Positions 1 to 5,017 of a stretch of 5,356 bases of DNA are shown here, in pieces. Below the pieces are notes generated by a model that saw only the letters and a list, made by a program, of their open reading frames with translations, ran no database searches and was not told the DNA's origin. Every line of letters begins with the position of its first letter. Positions within the stretch are counted from its first letter, which is position 1. A program made the position numbers and the translations under genes. Source of the DNA: Bacilli bacterium. Lineage in GTDB: Bacteria > Bacillota_I > Bacilli_A > RFN20 > CAG-288. The DNA is taken from the NCBI GenBank assembly GCA_900763245.1, contig CAAFJQ010000055.1, forward strand, positions 1 through 5,356, given 5' to 3'.

Positions 1-1308
1 ATTCTTTGTGTTTTGAATAAAGTCGATCATGTAGATTGGCAGATAAATAGTTTTGCCTTCTGTTTCAACATTGCCATTGCATAAAACAAAGCCTTCTTCA
101 TAATTGAAACTATTGTTCGCCATCAATTGTGATAAAGCAGAATGCCTTTTGTAGTCTTTGCCGCTTTTTACTTCAAGAGGTATTACCGCGTTGTCTTTTT
201 CAATCAAGAAGTCGATTTCACCTCTTTTCTTATCGCTGTTATAGAAAAGTTCAAATCCATGAGCCTTCAGTTCTTGTGCGACTACCGCTTCAAAGACAGC
301 ACCATAATTAAGAGTGGAATCTCCGTTCAATATCGAAATCTGGTTTCCGTTATACAATTTATAGGTAAGTAAACCAACATCGCATAGAAACAATTTGAAT
401 AAGGTTCTCTCTTTGCTGGCTAGCAAAGGATATATCGGATTGTCGACATTATGAACAAACAAACCGACACCACTATTTTTCAACCATGTGAAAGATGTCT
501 CATATTGATAGAATCTGGCTTTTTCATTCAGGCTCTTTAAAATGAATCGTTTGTTTTGAGCGTTCAATTCACTCGGAATGAGATTGTAGATATCCTGAAT
601 CAGTAATTTGTTATCCTTCTGATATTTTGTGATGTCTTGCCTGTAACCGAAATCAATATTCTCTAGCACTTGATTTACTTTGGTCATATCGTTTGTCTTA
701 ACAAATTCAGAAACGGCTTTTGGCATTCCACCTACGATGATGTAGGTTTTAAACAGATTCAGCATTTGCTTATGAATGATTTCATCGACAGGTTTCTTAC
801 TTTCAAAGCATTCATTCAGATAAGAAACTGTTTTATCGGAAACACCGACTGCTTTGCAGAATTCTTTGAAATCCATCGGATACATCTGCAGTACAGTCAG
901 ATAGCCAACAGGAACAGACTGTATATCCTGCATCTTTACTCCTAATAAAGAACCAGAAAAGATAAATTTGAATTTTGTGTTCTGAACCAAGAATTTGATC
1001 GGGGTTATCGCATCATCGGCTTCCTGGATCTCATCGATAAAGATTACCGTTTTATTCTCTGTCAATTCTTTATTGGACAAAGATGATAAACGAAACAGAA
1101 GATCTTTACCGTTGGTCGCTGTATTGAAAGCTTCTAAAGCCAGTTTGTTCTCTAAAAGGTTCAATTCGATGAAATCAATATTATTTCTGACTAAAAAATC
1201 TTTGATAATAGTTGTTTTTCCGATTTGTCTTGCACCATCAACAAGCAGCCCGGTTGAACTGTTCTGATACCATTCTTGAATATCTTTTGTTATTTTTCGG
1301 TAAAGCAT
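1..1308 (-). CDS. AAA-family ATPase with DUF4143 domain, 3' end cut by the window
   Basis: The minus frame is open from ATG at 1308 to base 1, giving 436 residues with no stop, so the C-terminus lies outside. The N-terminal half is an AAA_14-type P-loop ATPase: Walker A GARQIGKTT (residues 25-33, Lys31), Walker B VIFIDEIQ (88-95, Asp92/Glu93), and a GSL motif (119-121) where the family has its sensor region. GGMP (193-196) and LCDVGLL (308-314) are typical of this family. The C-terminal DUF4143 part has FE (339-340), GEIDFL (363-368, Asp366) and LEVKSG (378-383, Glu379/Lys381), which matches a PD-(D/E)XK-like core. Such proteins are abundant accessory ATPases in gut bacteria and archaea; their substrate is not established, so I assign none. 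The start is supported by a TATAAT box 20 bp upstream and a weak purine-rich GAGAGAG before the ATG. It stands alone, downstream of the tRNA-Ala terminator on the same strand. The family call is confident; the cellular role is unknown. Confidence 0.9.
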   Translation of the reverse strand, partial: MLYRKITKDIQEWYQNSSTGLLVDGARQIGKTTIIKDFLVRNNIDFIELNLLENKLALEAFNTATNGKDLLFRLSSLSNKELTENKTVIFIDEIQEADDAITPIKFLVQNTKFKFIFSGSLLGVKMQDIQSVPVGYLTVLQMYPMDFKEFCKAVGVSDKTVSYLNECFESKKPVDEIIHKQMLNLFKTYIIVGGMPKAVSEFVKTNDMTKVNQVLENIDFGYRQDITKYQKDNKLLIQDIYNLIPSELNAQNKRFILKSLNEKARFYQYETSFTWLKNSGVGLFVHNVDNPIYPLLASKERTLFKLFLCDVGLLTYKLYNGNQISILNGDSTLNYGAVFEAVVAQELKAHGFELFYNSDKKRGEIDFLIEKDNAVIPLEVKSGKDYKRHSALSQLMANNSFNYEEGFVLCNGNVETEGKTIYLPIYMIDFIQNTKN

Positions 1309-1327
1309 ATTTCTCTCTCTGGTTAGT

Positions 1328-1356
1328 ATTATAAAATAAGAATTGTATTTTTCCAA
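1328..1356 (-). promoter_or_regulatory. Promoter of the ATPase/DUF4143 gene
   Basis: On the minus strand a perfect TATAAT (1333-1328) is preceded, after a 17-bp spacer, by TTGGAA (1356-1351, four of six matches to TTGACA). Transcription would start near 1321, giving a leader of only about 13 bases. The -35 hexamer lies inside the first of the three phased repeats, so a protein bound there would be placed to control initiation. Confidence 0.7.
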
Positions 1357-1421
1357 CCTAAATCGGCTTTAAAGTTGCATTTTTCCAACCCAAAAAGCAC
1401 TGATTTTTGCACTTTTCCAAC
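1343..1421 (-). repeat. Three 15-bp direct repeats with exact 32-bp period, operator-like
   Basis: Three copies of GTTGGAAAARTRCAA, read on the minus strand, occupy 1343-1357, 1375-1389 and 1407-1421. Copy-to-copy distance is exactly 32 bp both times, close to three helical turns, so all copies face the same side of the DNA. The 17-bp spacers between them are unrelated to each other. Each unit also carries a weak dyad (TTG...CAA). The copy nearest the gene covers the -35 hexamer of the ATPase promoter. This arrangement suggests cooperative binding by a regulator, possibly the ATPase itself; the binding protein is inference. No similar unit occurs at the next phased position (about 1439). Confidence 0.75.
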
Positions 1422-1486
1422 TTTGGCACCATGTGGAAGGCGCGGGGCGGAAGCACAGCAGAACAAATTTGCTTCAAAACCACCTC

Positions 1487-1517
1487 AAAAACAAAAAACG
1501 ATTCCGTGTTGGAATCG
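1487..1517 (-). terminator. Intrinsic terminator of the tRNA-Ala transcript
   Basis: On the minus strand a perfect 7-bp stem CGATTCC/GGAATCG (1517-1511 with 1505-1499) closes a 5-base loop and is followed at once by TTTTTTGTTTTT (1498-1487). This is a textbook rho-independent terminator. It lies 64 bases after the encoded CCA of tRNA-Ala and about 180 bases before the ATPase start, so it separates the two transcription units. The stretch 1422-1486 between it and the repeats is featureless to my reading. Confidence 0.85.
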
Positions 1518-1532
1518 AGTTCTGAGATATAT

Positions 1533-1568
1533 GATTGATAATCAATCTTAAGTCGAAGAGCTTTCGAC
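1533..1568 (-). other. Two perfect inverted repeats in the tRNA-Ala trailer
   Basis: Between the tRNA 3' end and its terminator lie two further hairpins: GTCGAA/TTCGAC with a 5-base spacer (1552-1557 and 1563-1568), and GATTGAT-A-ATCAATC (1533-1539 and 1541-1547), a perfect palindrome around one base. Neither is followed by a T-tract, so they are not terminators. An 8-bp word TAATCAAT occurs at 1539-1546 and again at 1572-1579. In RNA they could shape 3' processing or protect the trailer; the palindrome could also be a protein site. Function is unknown. Confidence 0.5.
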
Positions 1569-1580
1569 GAGTAATCAATT

Positions 1581-1656
1581 TGGTGGAGCTGACGAGGATC
1601 GAACTCGCGACCTCCTCCATGCCATGGAGGCGCTCTCCCAGTTGAGCTACAGCCCC
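1581..1656 (-). tRNA. tRNA-Ala (anticodon GGC), CCA encoded
   Basis: The 76-base minus-strand cloverleaf runs 5' to 3' from 1656 to 1581. The acceptor stem GGGGCTG pairs with CAGCTCC and contains the G3:U70 wobble pair that identifies alanine tRNA. The D stem is GCTC/GAGC. The anticodon stem CCTCC/GGAGG holds the loop ATGGCAT, so the anticodon is GGC (reads GCC and GCU), with the A32-U38 pair characteristic of this isoacceptor. The T stem GCGAG/CTCGT closes loop TTCGATC, followed by A73 and encoded CCA. It has its own promoter and terminator and no neighbouring tRNA genes in the window. Confidence 0.97.
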
Positions 1657-1689
1657 AAAAAGTTTACCGCTTGATTTTTCAAGCGGTAA
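1657..1689 (-). terminator. Perfect 10-bp hairpin plus T-tract between udk and tRNA-Ala
   Basis: TTACCGCTTG (1664-1673) and CAAGCGGTAA (1680-1689) form a perfect 10-bp stem with a 6-base loop. On the minus strand it is followed by AC and five T residues (1661-1657), then directly by base 1 of tRNA-Ala. For RNA coming from udk this resembles an intrinsic terminator. The predicted tRNA start point (about 1685) falls inside the upstream arm, so tRNA transcripts should lack part of the stem and escape termination. The stem is certain; the terminator role is probable, weakened by the short T-tract. Confidence 0.6.
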
Positions 1690-1691
1690 TT

Positions 1692-1720
1692 AGTTTACAT
1701 TAAAACGATAAGATAGTCAA
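1692..1720 (-). promoter_or_regulatory. Promoter of tRNA-Ala
   Basis: On the minus strand TTGACT (1720-1715, five of six matches) is separated by 17 bp from TAAACT (1697-1692, four of six). An A/T-rich stretch lies just upstream of the -35. The expected start near 1685 gives a leader of roughly 28 bases before the mature tRNA 5' end. No stronger promoter is seen between udk and the tRNA. Confidence 0.7.
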
Positions 1721-1728
1721 CCCTTTAA

Positions 1729-1798
1729 TTGATGAATGTGTAGTTGTTCAGTGATTTTGTCCCTAAAAGTTGTTCAGTGACATCCTTATTTGATGAAT
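1729..1798. repeat. Nested direct repeats, possible remnant of an insertion-sequence end
   Basis: The 13-mer AGTTGTTCAGTGA occurs at 1742-1754 and 1768-1780, 26 bp apart. The pair is flanked by a 9-bp direct repeat, TTGATGAAT, at 1729-1737 and 1790-1798. On the minus strand the inner block begins TGTCACTGAACAACT, a 5'-TG tip followed by iterated subterminal sites, which is how IS21-type element ends are built. No transposase is present, so if it is mobile DNA it is a solo end or deletion scar. It could also be a pair of regulator sites upstream of the tRNA promoter. The repeats are certain; their origin is inferred. Confidence 0.5.
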
Positions 1799-1815
1799 AA
1801 TCGGTATAATTTTAG

Positions 1816-1832
1816 CGAAAGCTACGCTTTCG
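1816..1832 (-). other. Hairpin over the udk stop codon
   Basis: CGAAAGC (1816-1822) and GCTTTCG (1826-1832) form a perfect 7-bp stem around three bases that include most of the udk TAG stop. A competing fold, GCTACG/CGTAGC, uses the overlapping last codons. On the minus strand the downstream bases are CTAAAATTAT, with no T-tract, so it is a weak terminator at best. It may instead protect the 3' end of the mRNA from exonucleases. Confidence 0.45.
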
Positions 1833-2526
1833 TAGCATCCTGGAAGACTTTGCTCAAGATATCTTCGCTGAATTCGTTGGTGGATTCTCTTGGATGCGGT
1901 TTTCCATCGGTTGCTTTATCAAGTTCTTCTTTGAAGACACAGGTAAGAACATCGATTGCAAGGTTTGCAATGCCATCGTTGTTGACAATCAAATCAGCAT
2001 AGTTGGCACTGGGAGCAATGATCTCTTCGTACATCGGAGCGACAGTCTTGATGTATTGATTGACGATGTTTTCGTAACTTCTCTTTCTTTCTGTGTGGTC
2101 GCGGATGAATCTTCTTAAGAATCTGACTTCCGGTGTGGCTGTGATAAAGACTCTTAAGTCACCTAATTCACGGAGCTGCTTGTCGACAAGGGCCATGATT
2201 CCTTCGACGACAACAATCTTCTTCGGTTCGATACGCTCTGTTTTATCACTTCTGTTGTGAATGGTGAAATCATATACTGGTTTATCGATTGCAATATCAT
2301 TCTTCAGATCTCTGATCTGAGAACGCATAAGTTTCCAGTCAAATGCCTTTGGATGGTCGTAGTTCACTTTGACACGCTCTTCCATTGCAACACCTGTCTG
2401 ATCTTTATAGTAGTCGTCGATCGTGATCTTGGTGATGTTTTCAACACCGACATTTTCGATGACGTTTTTTGTGATATATGATTTACCAGATGACGAACCG
2501 CCGCCGACAAGGATTATTCTAGCCAT
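1822..2526 (-). CDS. udk: Uridine kinase (uridine/cytidine kinase)
   Basis: This cytosolic enzyme phosphorylates uridine and cytidine to UMP and CMP using a nucleoside triphosphate, in pyrimidine salvage. The 234-residue product has the phosphoribulokinase/uridine kinase P-loop GGSSSGKS (9-16, Lys15). It also has TIDDYYKD (35-42), aligning with the catalytic Asp motif DSFY, and NYDHPKAFD (55-63). PVYDF followed by His90 (83-90) forms the nucleoside site, VVEGIMAL spans 106-113, and the Arg-rich lid RRFIRDHTERKRS is at 138-150. NQYIKTVAPMYEEIIAP (156-172) continues the family pattern. The usual length is about 205-215, so residues from about 201 form a charged C-terminal extension. The start is supported by GAGGT six bases before the ATG and a TATAAT box upstream. 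It is divergent from the nuclease gene and monocistronic as far as visible. P-loop residues SSS in place of the usual SGS are a mild variation and should not abolish activity. Confidence 0.93.
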   Translation of the reverse strand: MARIILVGGGSSSGKSYITKNVIENVGVENITKITIDDYYKDQTGVAMEERVKVNYDHPKAFDWKLMRSQIRDLKNDIAIDKPVYDFTIHNRSDKTERIEPKKIVVVEGIMALVDKQLRELGDLRVFITATPEVRFLRRFIRDHTERKRSYENIVNQYIKTVAPMYEEIIAPSANYADLIVNNDGIANLAIDVLTCVFKEELDKATDGKPHPRESTNEFSEDILSKVFQDATKA

Positions 2527-2551
2527 AGTAGTACCTCAATTTTTCCTAACC

Positions 2552-2557
2552 ATTATA
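2552..2557 (-). promoter_or_regulatory. -10 box of the udk promoter
   Basis: A perfect TATAAT reads on the minus strand at 2557-2552, which would start transcription near 2545 and leave a leader of about 20 bases holding the GAGGT ribosome site (2537-2533). No good -35 hexamer is visible 16-19 bp upstream; the region there is a T/C-rich run. Activity may need an activator or rest on the -10 alone. Confidence 0.5.
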
Positions 2558-2649
2558 AACTTTCTTAAAATAGGAAGAAAGCATAAAAAAACTTCTTCTT
2601 GTTTTTCCTCTTCTTTGTTGTGGCTGCTATACGAATGTCAAATGTATTG

Positions 2650-2658
2650 TGATAAAAT
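2650..2658 (+). promoter_or_regulatory. Extended -10 promoter of the nuclease gene
   Basis: TGATAAAAT is an extended -10 element (TG, one base, TAAAAT), a type that can work without a good -35; the -35 position (about 2630-2635) is indeed poor. A start 7 bases downstream falls near 2665, only about 3 bases before the ATG at 2668. Together with the absence of a Shine-Dalgarno sequence this suggests a leaderless or near-leaderless mRNA. Confidence 0.5.
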
Positions 2659-2667
2659 AGCCCTATT

Positions 2668-3648
2668 ATGAAACACAATAAAACTAAAACATTGATTTTT
2701 GCACTTGCCGTGCTTCTTACGGGATGTTCAAGAGAAGACAACGTATCTTCACCTTCTTCTAATGGTGAAACCAGTAATGGAAAACAAAGCGATGTTGTCC
2801 GCCCTTCCACTGATAAAGAAACTGCTGATGTCACAACAACTGATAAGTTCAATGAAACTACACCTGTCACTGATAAAGTGACAGATAAGAAGGATACAGA
2901 AAAAGATACATCCGGAAATGAATATAACTGGACGATTCCTTCTTATTATCAGCCTTCTATTGATCTCACCCTTCGCAATGCAGCATTGAAAACAAATCTT
3001 CATAATATCATTGAGAAACATACATCCATCGGATATAAGGCTCTTTACGACGCATATCTTAAGACAGACTTAAGAGAAGATGGCACAATCTGGGATATGT
3101 ATTCTAACCAGAGATATAAACCATCTCAGAGAACTGGAAATTATCATCAGGAAGGTGATATGTATAATCGTGAACATACGATTCCACAATCCATCTTCAG
3201 TAAAGCGAATCCGATGGTCTGTGATCTTTTTCACGTCTACCCTACTGATGGCTTTGTCAATAACCAAAGAAGCAATTTCCCACATGCTGAAGTCGGGAAT
3301 GTAACCTTCACTTCATCCAATAATACAAAAGTAGGATCATCAAAGACTTCTGGTGTTTCAGGAAGTGTCTGTGAACCTGCTGACGAATACAAAGGCGATT
3401 TTGCAAGAACCTATTTCTATTTCGTCACATGCTATCAGACGAGGCTTTCCGGATTCAAAAGCTTTGCTGCTTTCAGCAACAACGCGTATCCTTCTTTGTC
3501 CTCTTGGGCAATCAAACTTTATCTGAAATGGTCAAAGGAAGATCCTGTCTCTGAAAAAGAGATCAAGAGAAACGAAGAAGCATATAAAATCCAGAAGAAC
3601 CGAAACCCGTTCATCGATTTCCCTGGTATTGAAAACCTGATCTGGTAA
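2668..3648 (+). CDS. Lipoprotein endonuclease I family nuclease (EndA/NucM/Vvn type)
   Basis: The 326-residue product has a lipoprotein signal: a basic start, hydrophobic core LIFALAVL, and lipobox LTGC with Cys20 as the lipidated residue. It is therefore predicted to sit on the outer face of the membrane. Residues 21-85 are a Ser/Thr/Asp/Lys-rich linker with 10-residue repeats. The catalytic domain (about 95-326) matches the endonuclease I fold of the beta-beta-alpha-metal class: NREHTIPQSIF (167-177), with Glu169/His170 as the likely metal ligand and general base, then DLFHVYPTDGFVNNQRSNFP (186-205), equivalent to the family DLHN...RSN block. CEPADEYKGDFART (235-248) and KRNEEAYKIQKNRNPFIDFP (300-319) are also typical. 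The family cleaves DNA and often RNA without sequence specificity; likely roles are nutrient scavenging, biofilm or DNA-trap degradation, or DNA processing. The ATG is set by the signal peptide although no ribosome site precedes it. Three Cys remain in the mature domain (185, 235, 255). Confidence 0.92.
   Translation: MKHNKTKTLIFALAVLLTGCSREDNVSSPSSNGETSNGKQSDVVRPSTDKETADVTTTDKFNETTPVTDKVTDKKDTEKDTSGNEYNWTIPSYYQPSIDLTLRNAALKTNLHNIIEKHTSIGYKALYDAYLKTDLREDGTIWDMYSNQRYKPSQRTGNYHQEGDMYNREHTIPQSIFSKANPMVCDLFHVYPTDGFVNNQRSNFPHAEVGNVTFTSSNNTKVGSSKTSGVSGSVCEPADEYKGDFARTYFYFVTCYQTRLSGFKSFAAFSNNAYPSLSSWAIKLYLKWSKEDPVSEKEIKRNEEAYKIQKNRNPFIDFPGIENLIW
2803..2892 (+). repeat. Degenerate 30-bp (10-residue) repeats in the nuclease linker
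   Basis: Residues 46-75 of the nuclease fall into three 10-residue units, PSTDKETADV, TTTDKFNETT and PVTDKVTDKK, each with TDK at positions 3-5; a fourth TDK follows inside the third unit. At DNA level the shared word is ACTGATAA. This is a hydrophilic, probably unstructured spacer between lipid anchor and enzyme, and the repeats suggest growth by slippage. Confidence 0.6.
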
Positions 3649-3654
3649 TCAGAT
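3637..3654. terminator. Shared bidirectional hairpin over two abutting stop codons
   Basis: CTGAT (3637-3641) and ATCAG (3648-3652) form a 5-bp stem with a 6-base loop. On the plus strand it is followed by ATTTTATTT, serving the nuclease gene. On the minus strand it is followed by GTTTTC, serving the serpin gene. The nuclease TAA (3646-3648) and the serpin TGA (3651-3649) lie in the loop and right arm. The stem is short, so termination efficiency is uncertain. Confidence 0.45.
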
Positions 3655-4968
3655 TTTATTTACTTTGCTTGTATAGATAGGAAGTCCGTTTCTATCATAG
3701 ATGGTATAGATAAACGGATGGTTTAATGTAAACCGATAATAATCCATCGGTTCGGTTTTTGCATTGCCATAGGTCTGCATGCCCAATGATTTGACAATGG
3801 TTCCGTCTTCATCGAAGGTGACCTTGTTCTTCTGTTTTGATGTCATCAGATAGATGTTTTCACCTTCATAGAGATTGCTGAAGAAGTTGTTCAAAGATGG
3901 CTTGGTATCATCTAAAACATCTTCTAATCCGACTTTTTTCAAGGAAGGAATGAAATCTGTTATGCTTTCATCTGTGAACTTCGGCATGGATAGATCGACG
4001 ATTCCTGTTTTCTTATCTTTTGTTTCTTTATAGAAGTTGTTTCCTTTCAGTACTTTGTCAATGTTGATATTATCGTATTTAGAAATGAGGTATTGAATCT
4101 TTTCTCCGTTCTTATAGTAATCATAGAAGGAGTAATATCCTTCATATTCATAGATGTCAGTGTAGATTTTATGCTTCATGAAAGGAATACTCTTCTGTTC
4201 ACCATCTGTTGAATAGAAGGATTCTTTTTTGGTATTGGCTTTGTTGTATTTTGTAGACCACTTGGATCGGAAATACAGCGTGTTGAATAAGTATGCAGCT
4301 GTTTCCTGTTTGATGTCGAGATCTTTTTTGCTAAGGAATCCTTTCTCATCCAGTTTTTCATCAATCCAATTGAGCATCTTTTTAATGCCTTCATCGGAAG
4401 AGAAATCAACAGAATAGGCTTCACAATATCTCTCTGTCAAGGTAGTCAGAAGGCTATTGTTTACTGTCTTTCCTTTTTTTGCAAAGAGACCCTGATAAAG
4501 CTGAAGGCTTCCGTTTTCATTCAGATAGAAATCGGAAGGATAAAGCTGTTTCAGCCCTTTGTTTCTTTCTTCTCTTGTTAGACCTAATACGCTGTTCCAT
4601 CTGTTGGATAAAGCGACGTCATCGCTTCCCCAGGAAAGCGTATCATAGGCGAAATAGAGATTCAGCGGCGAATAGGAAAAATCATCCATTGTGGAAGTGA
4701 ACAGATGGGTGAAATCAAGGATGCTGTTCTTATAGTTCTCATCCAGTGTTATGGTCTTAAGTTCTGTGCTTGGATGCTTGACCTCATTGAGCGGATAAAA
4801 GGATTCTTCTTTGATCTGATTGATCTCTCTTAACGAGAATGACTTCTTCAATTCCTTCTGATTGCTTTTTATCTGAAACATCATGGACAAAGGGATGGCA
4901 GCGATGGCGATGATGACGACTCCTGATGCAATCAGCGGAATCAACCATAGTTTCTTTTTCTTTCCCAT
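3649..4968 (-). CDS. Membrane-anchored serpin family protein
   Basis: The 439-residue product opens with KKKK and a hydrophobic segment (about 7-30), a signal anchor or uncleaved signal peptide with no lipobox, so the rest should face outside. Serpin landmarks appear in order: SYSPLNLYFAYDTLSWG (98-114), FNTLYFRSKW (228-237), SIPFM (260-264), VDLSMPKF (324-331), LKKVGLEDVLDD (343-354), QKNKVTFDEDGT (379-390), NHPFIYTIYDRNGLPIY (416-432). The reactive-centre loop (about 387-412) has normal length. Inhibitory serpins carry small residues at P12-P9, whereas here the P14-P8 stretch after DG is TIVKSLG, with Val, Lys and Leu at hinge positions. Loop insertion may thus be impaired, so a protease-inhibitor role is not assured. 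The start is supported by AAGGAG nine bases upstream of ATG. It lies 49 bp downstream of the AlkD-like gene on the same strand, probably one operon, and converges on the nuclease gene with no gap. Confidence 0.88.
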   Translation of the reverse strand: MGKKKKLWLIPLIASGVVIIAIAAIPLSMMFQIKSNQKELKKSFSLREINQIKEESFYPLNEVKHPSTELKTITLDENYKNSILDFTHLFTSTMDDFSYSPLNLYFAYDTLSWGSDDVALSNRWNSVLGLTREERNKGLKQLYPSDFYLNENGSLQLYQGLFAKKGKTVNNSLLTTLTERYCEAYSVDFSSDEGIKKMLNWIDEKLDEKGFLSKKDLDIKQETAAYLFNTLYFRSKWSTKYNKANTKKESFYSTDGEQKSIPFMKHKIYTDIYEYEGYYSFYDYYKNGEKIQYLISKYDNINIDKVLKGNNFYKETKDKKTGIVDLSMPKFTDESITDFIPSLKKVGLEDVLDDTKPSLNNFFSNLYEGENIYLMTSKQKNKVTFDEDGTIVKSLGMQTYGNAKTEPMDYYRFTLNHPFIYTIYDRNGLPIYTSKVNKI

Positions 4969-4977
4969 GTCTTTGTT

Positions 4978-4983
4978 CTCCTT
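4978..4983 (-). promoter_or_regulatory. Ribosome binding site of the serpin gene
   Basis: AAGGAG reads on the minus strand nine bases before the serpin ATG. It fixes the start that includes the KKKK-plus-hydrophobic N-terminus. No convincing promoter is seen in the 49-bp gap, in keeping with read-through from the upstream AlkD-like gene. Confidence 0.75.
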
Positions 4984-5017
4984 ACCTATAAAACATCACT
5001 ATTAGGAAAATCTCTTA

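Noticed and set aside
995..1267. Plus-strand open frame of 90 codons opposite the ATPase
   Set aside because: It is antisense to Walker A and B coding sequence and has no independent support.
1343..1421. CRISPR array
   Set aside because: Only three 15-bp units with 17-bp spacers; too short in repeat and spacer, no cas genes, and the array overlaps a promoter.
1581..1620. Attachment site of an integrated island at the tRNA-Ala 3' end
   Set aside because: The accessory-type ATPase lies on the 3' side of the tRNA, as in many islands, but no copy of the tRNA 3' segment and no integrase are in the window.
1805..1810. TATAAT on the plus strand as an antisense promoter into udk
   Set aside because: No -35 partner is evident at proper spacing and it lies in AT-rich intergenic DNA where such matches arise by chance.
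1894..2118. Plus-strand open frames across udk as genes
   Set aside because: They lie opposite a clearly conserved uridine kinase frame, lack ribosome sites and resemble no family; they are reading-frame shadows.
2636..2641. Perfect TTGACA on the minus strand as the udk -35
   Set aside because: It is nearly 80 bp upstream of the TATAAT at 2557-2552, far from the required 16-19 bp, and has no -10 of its own.
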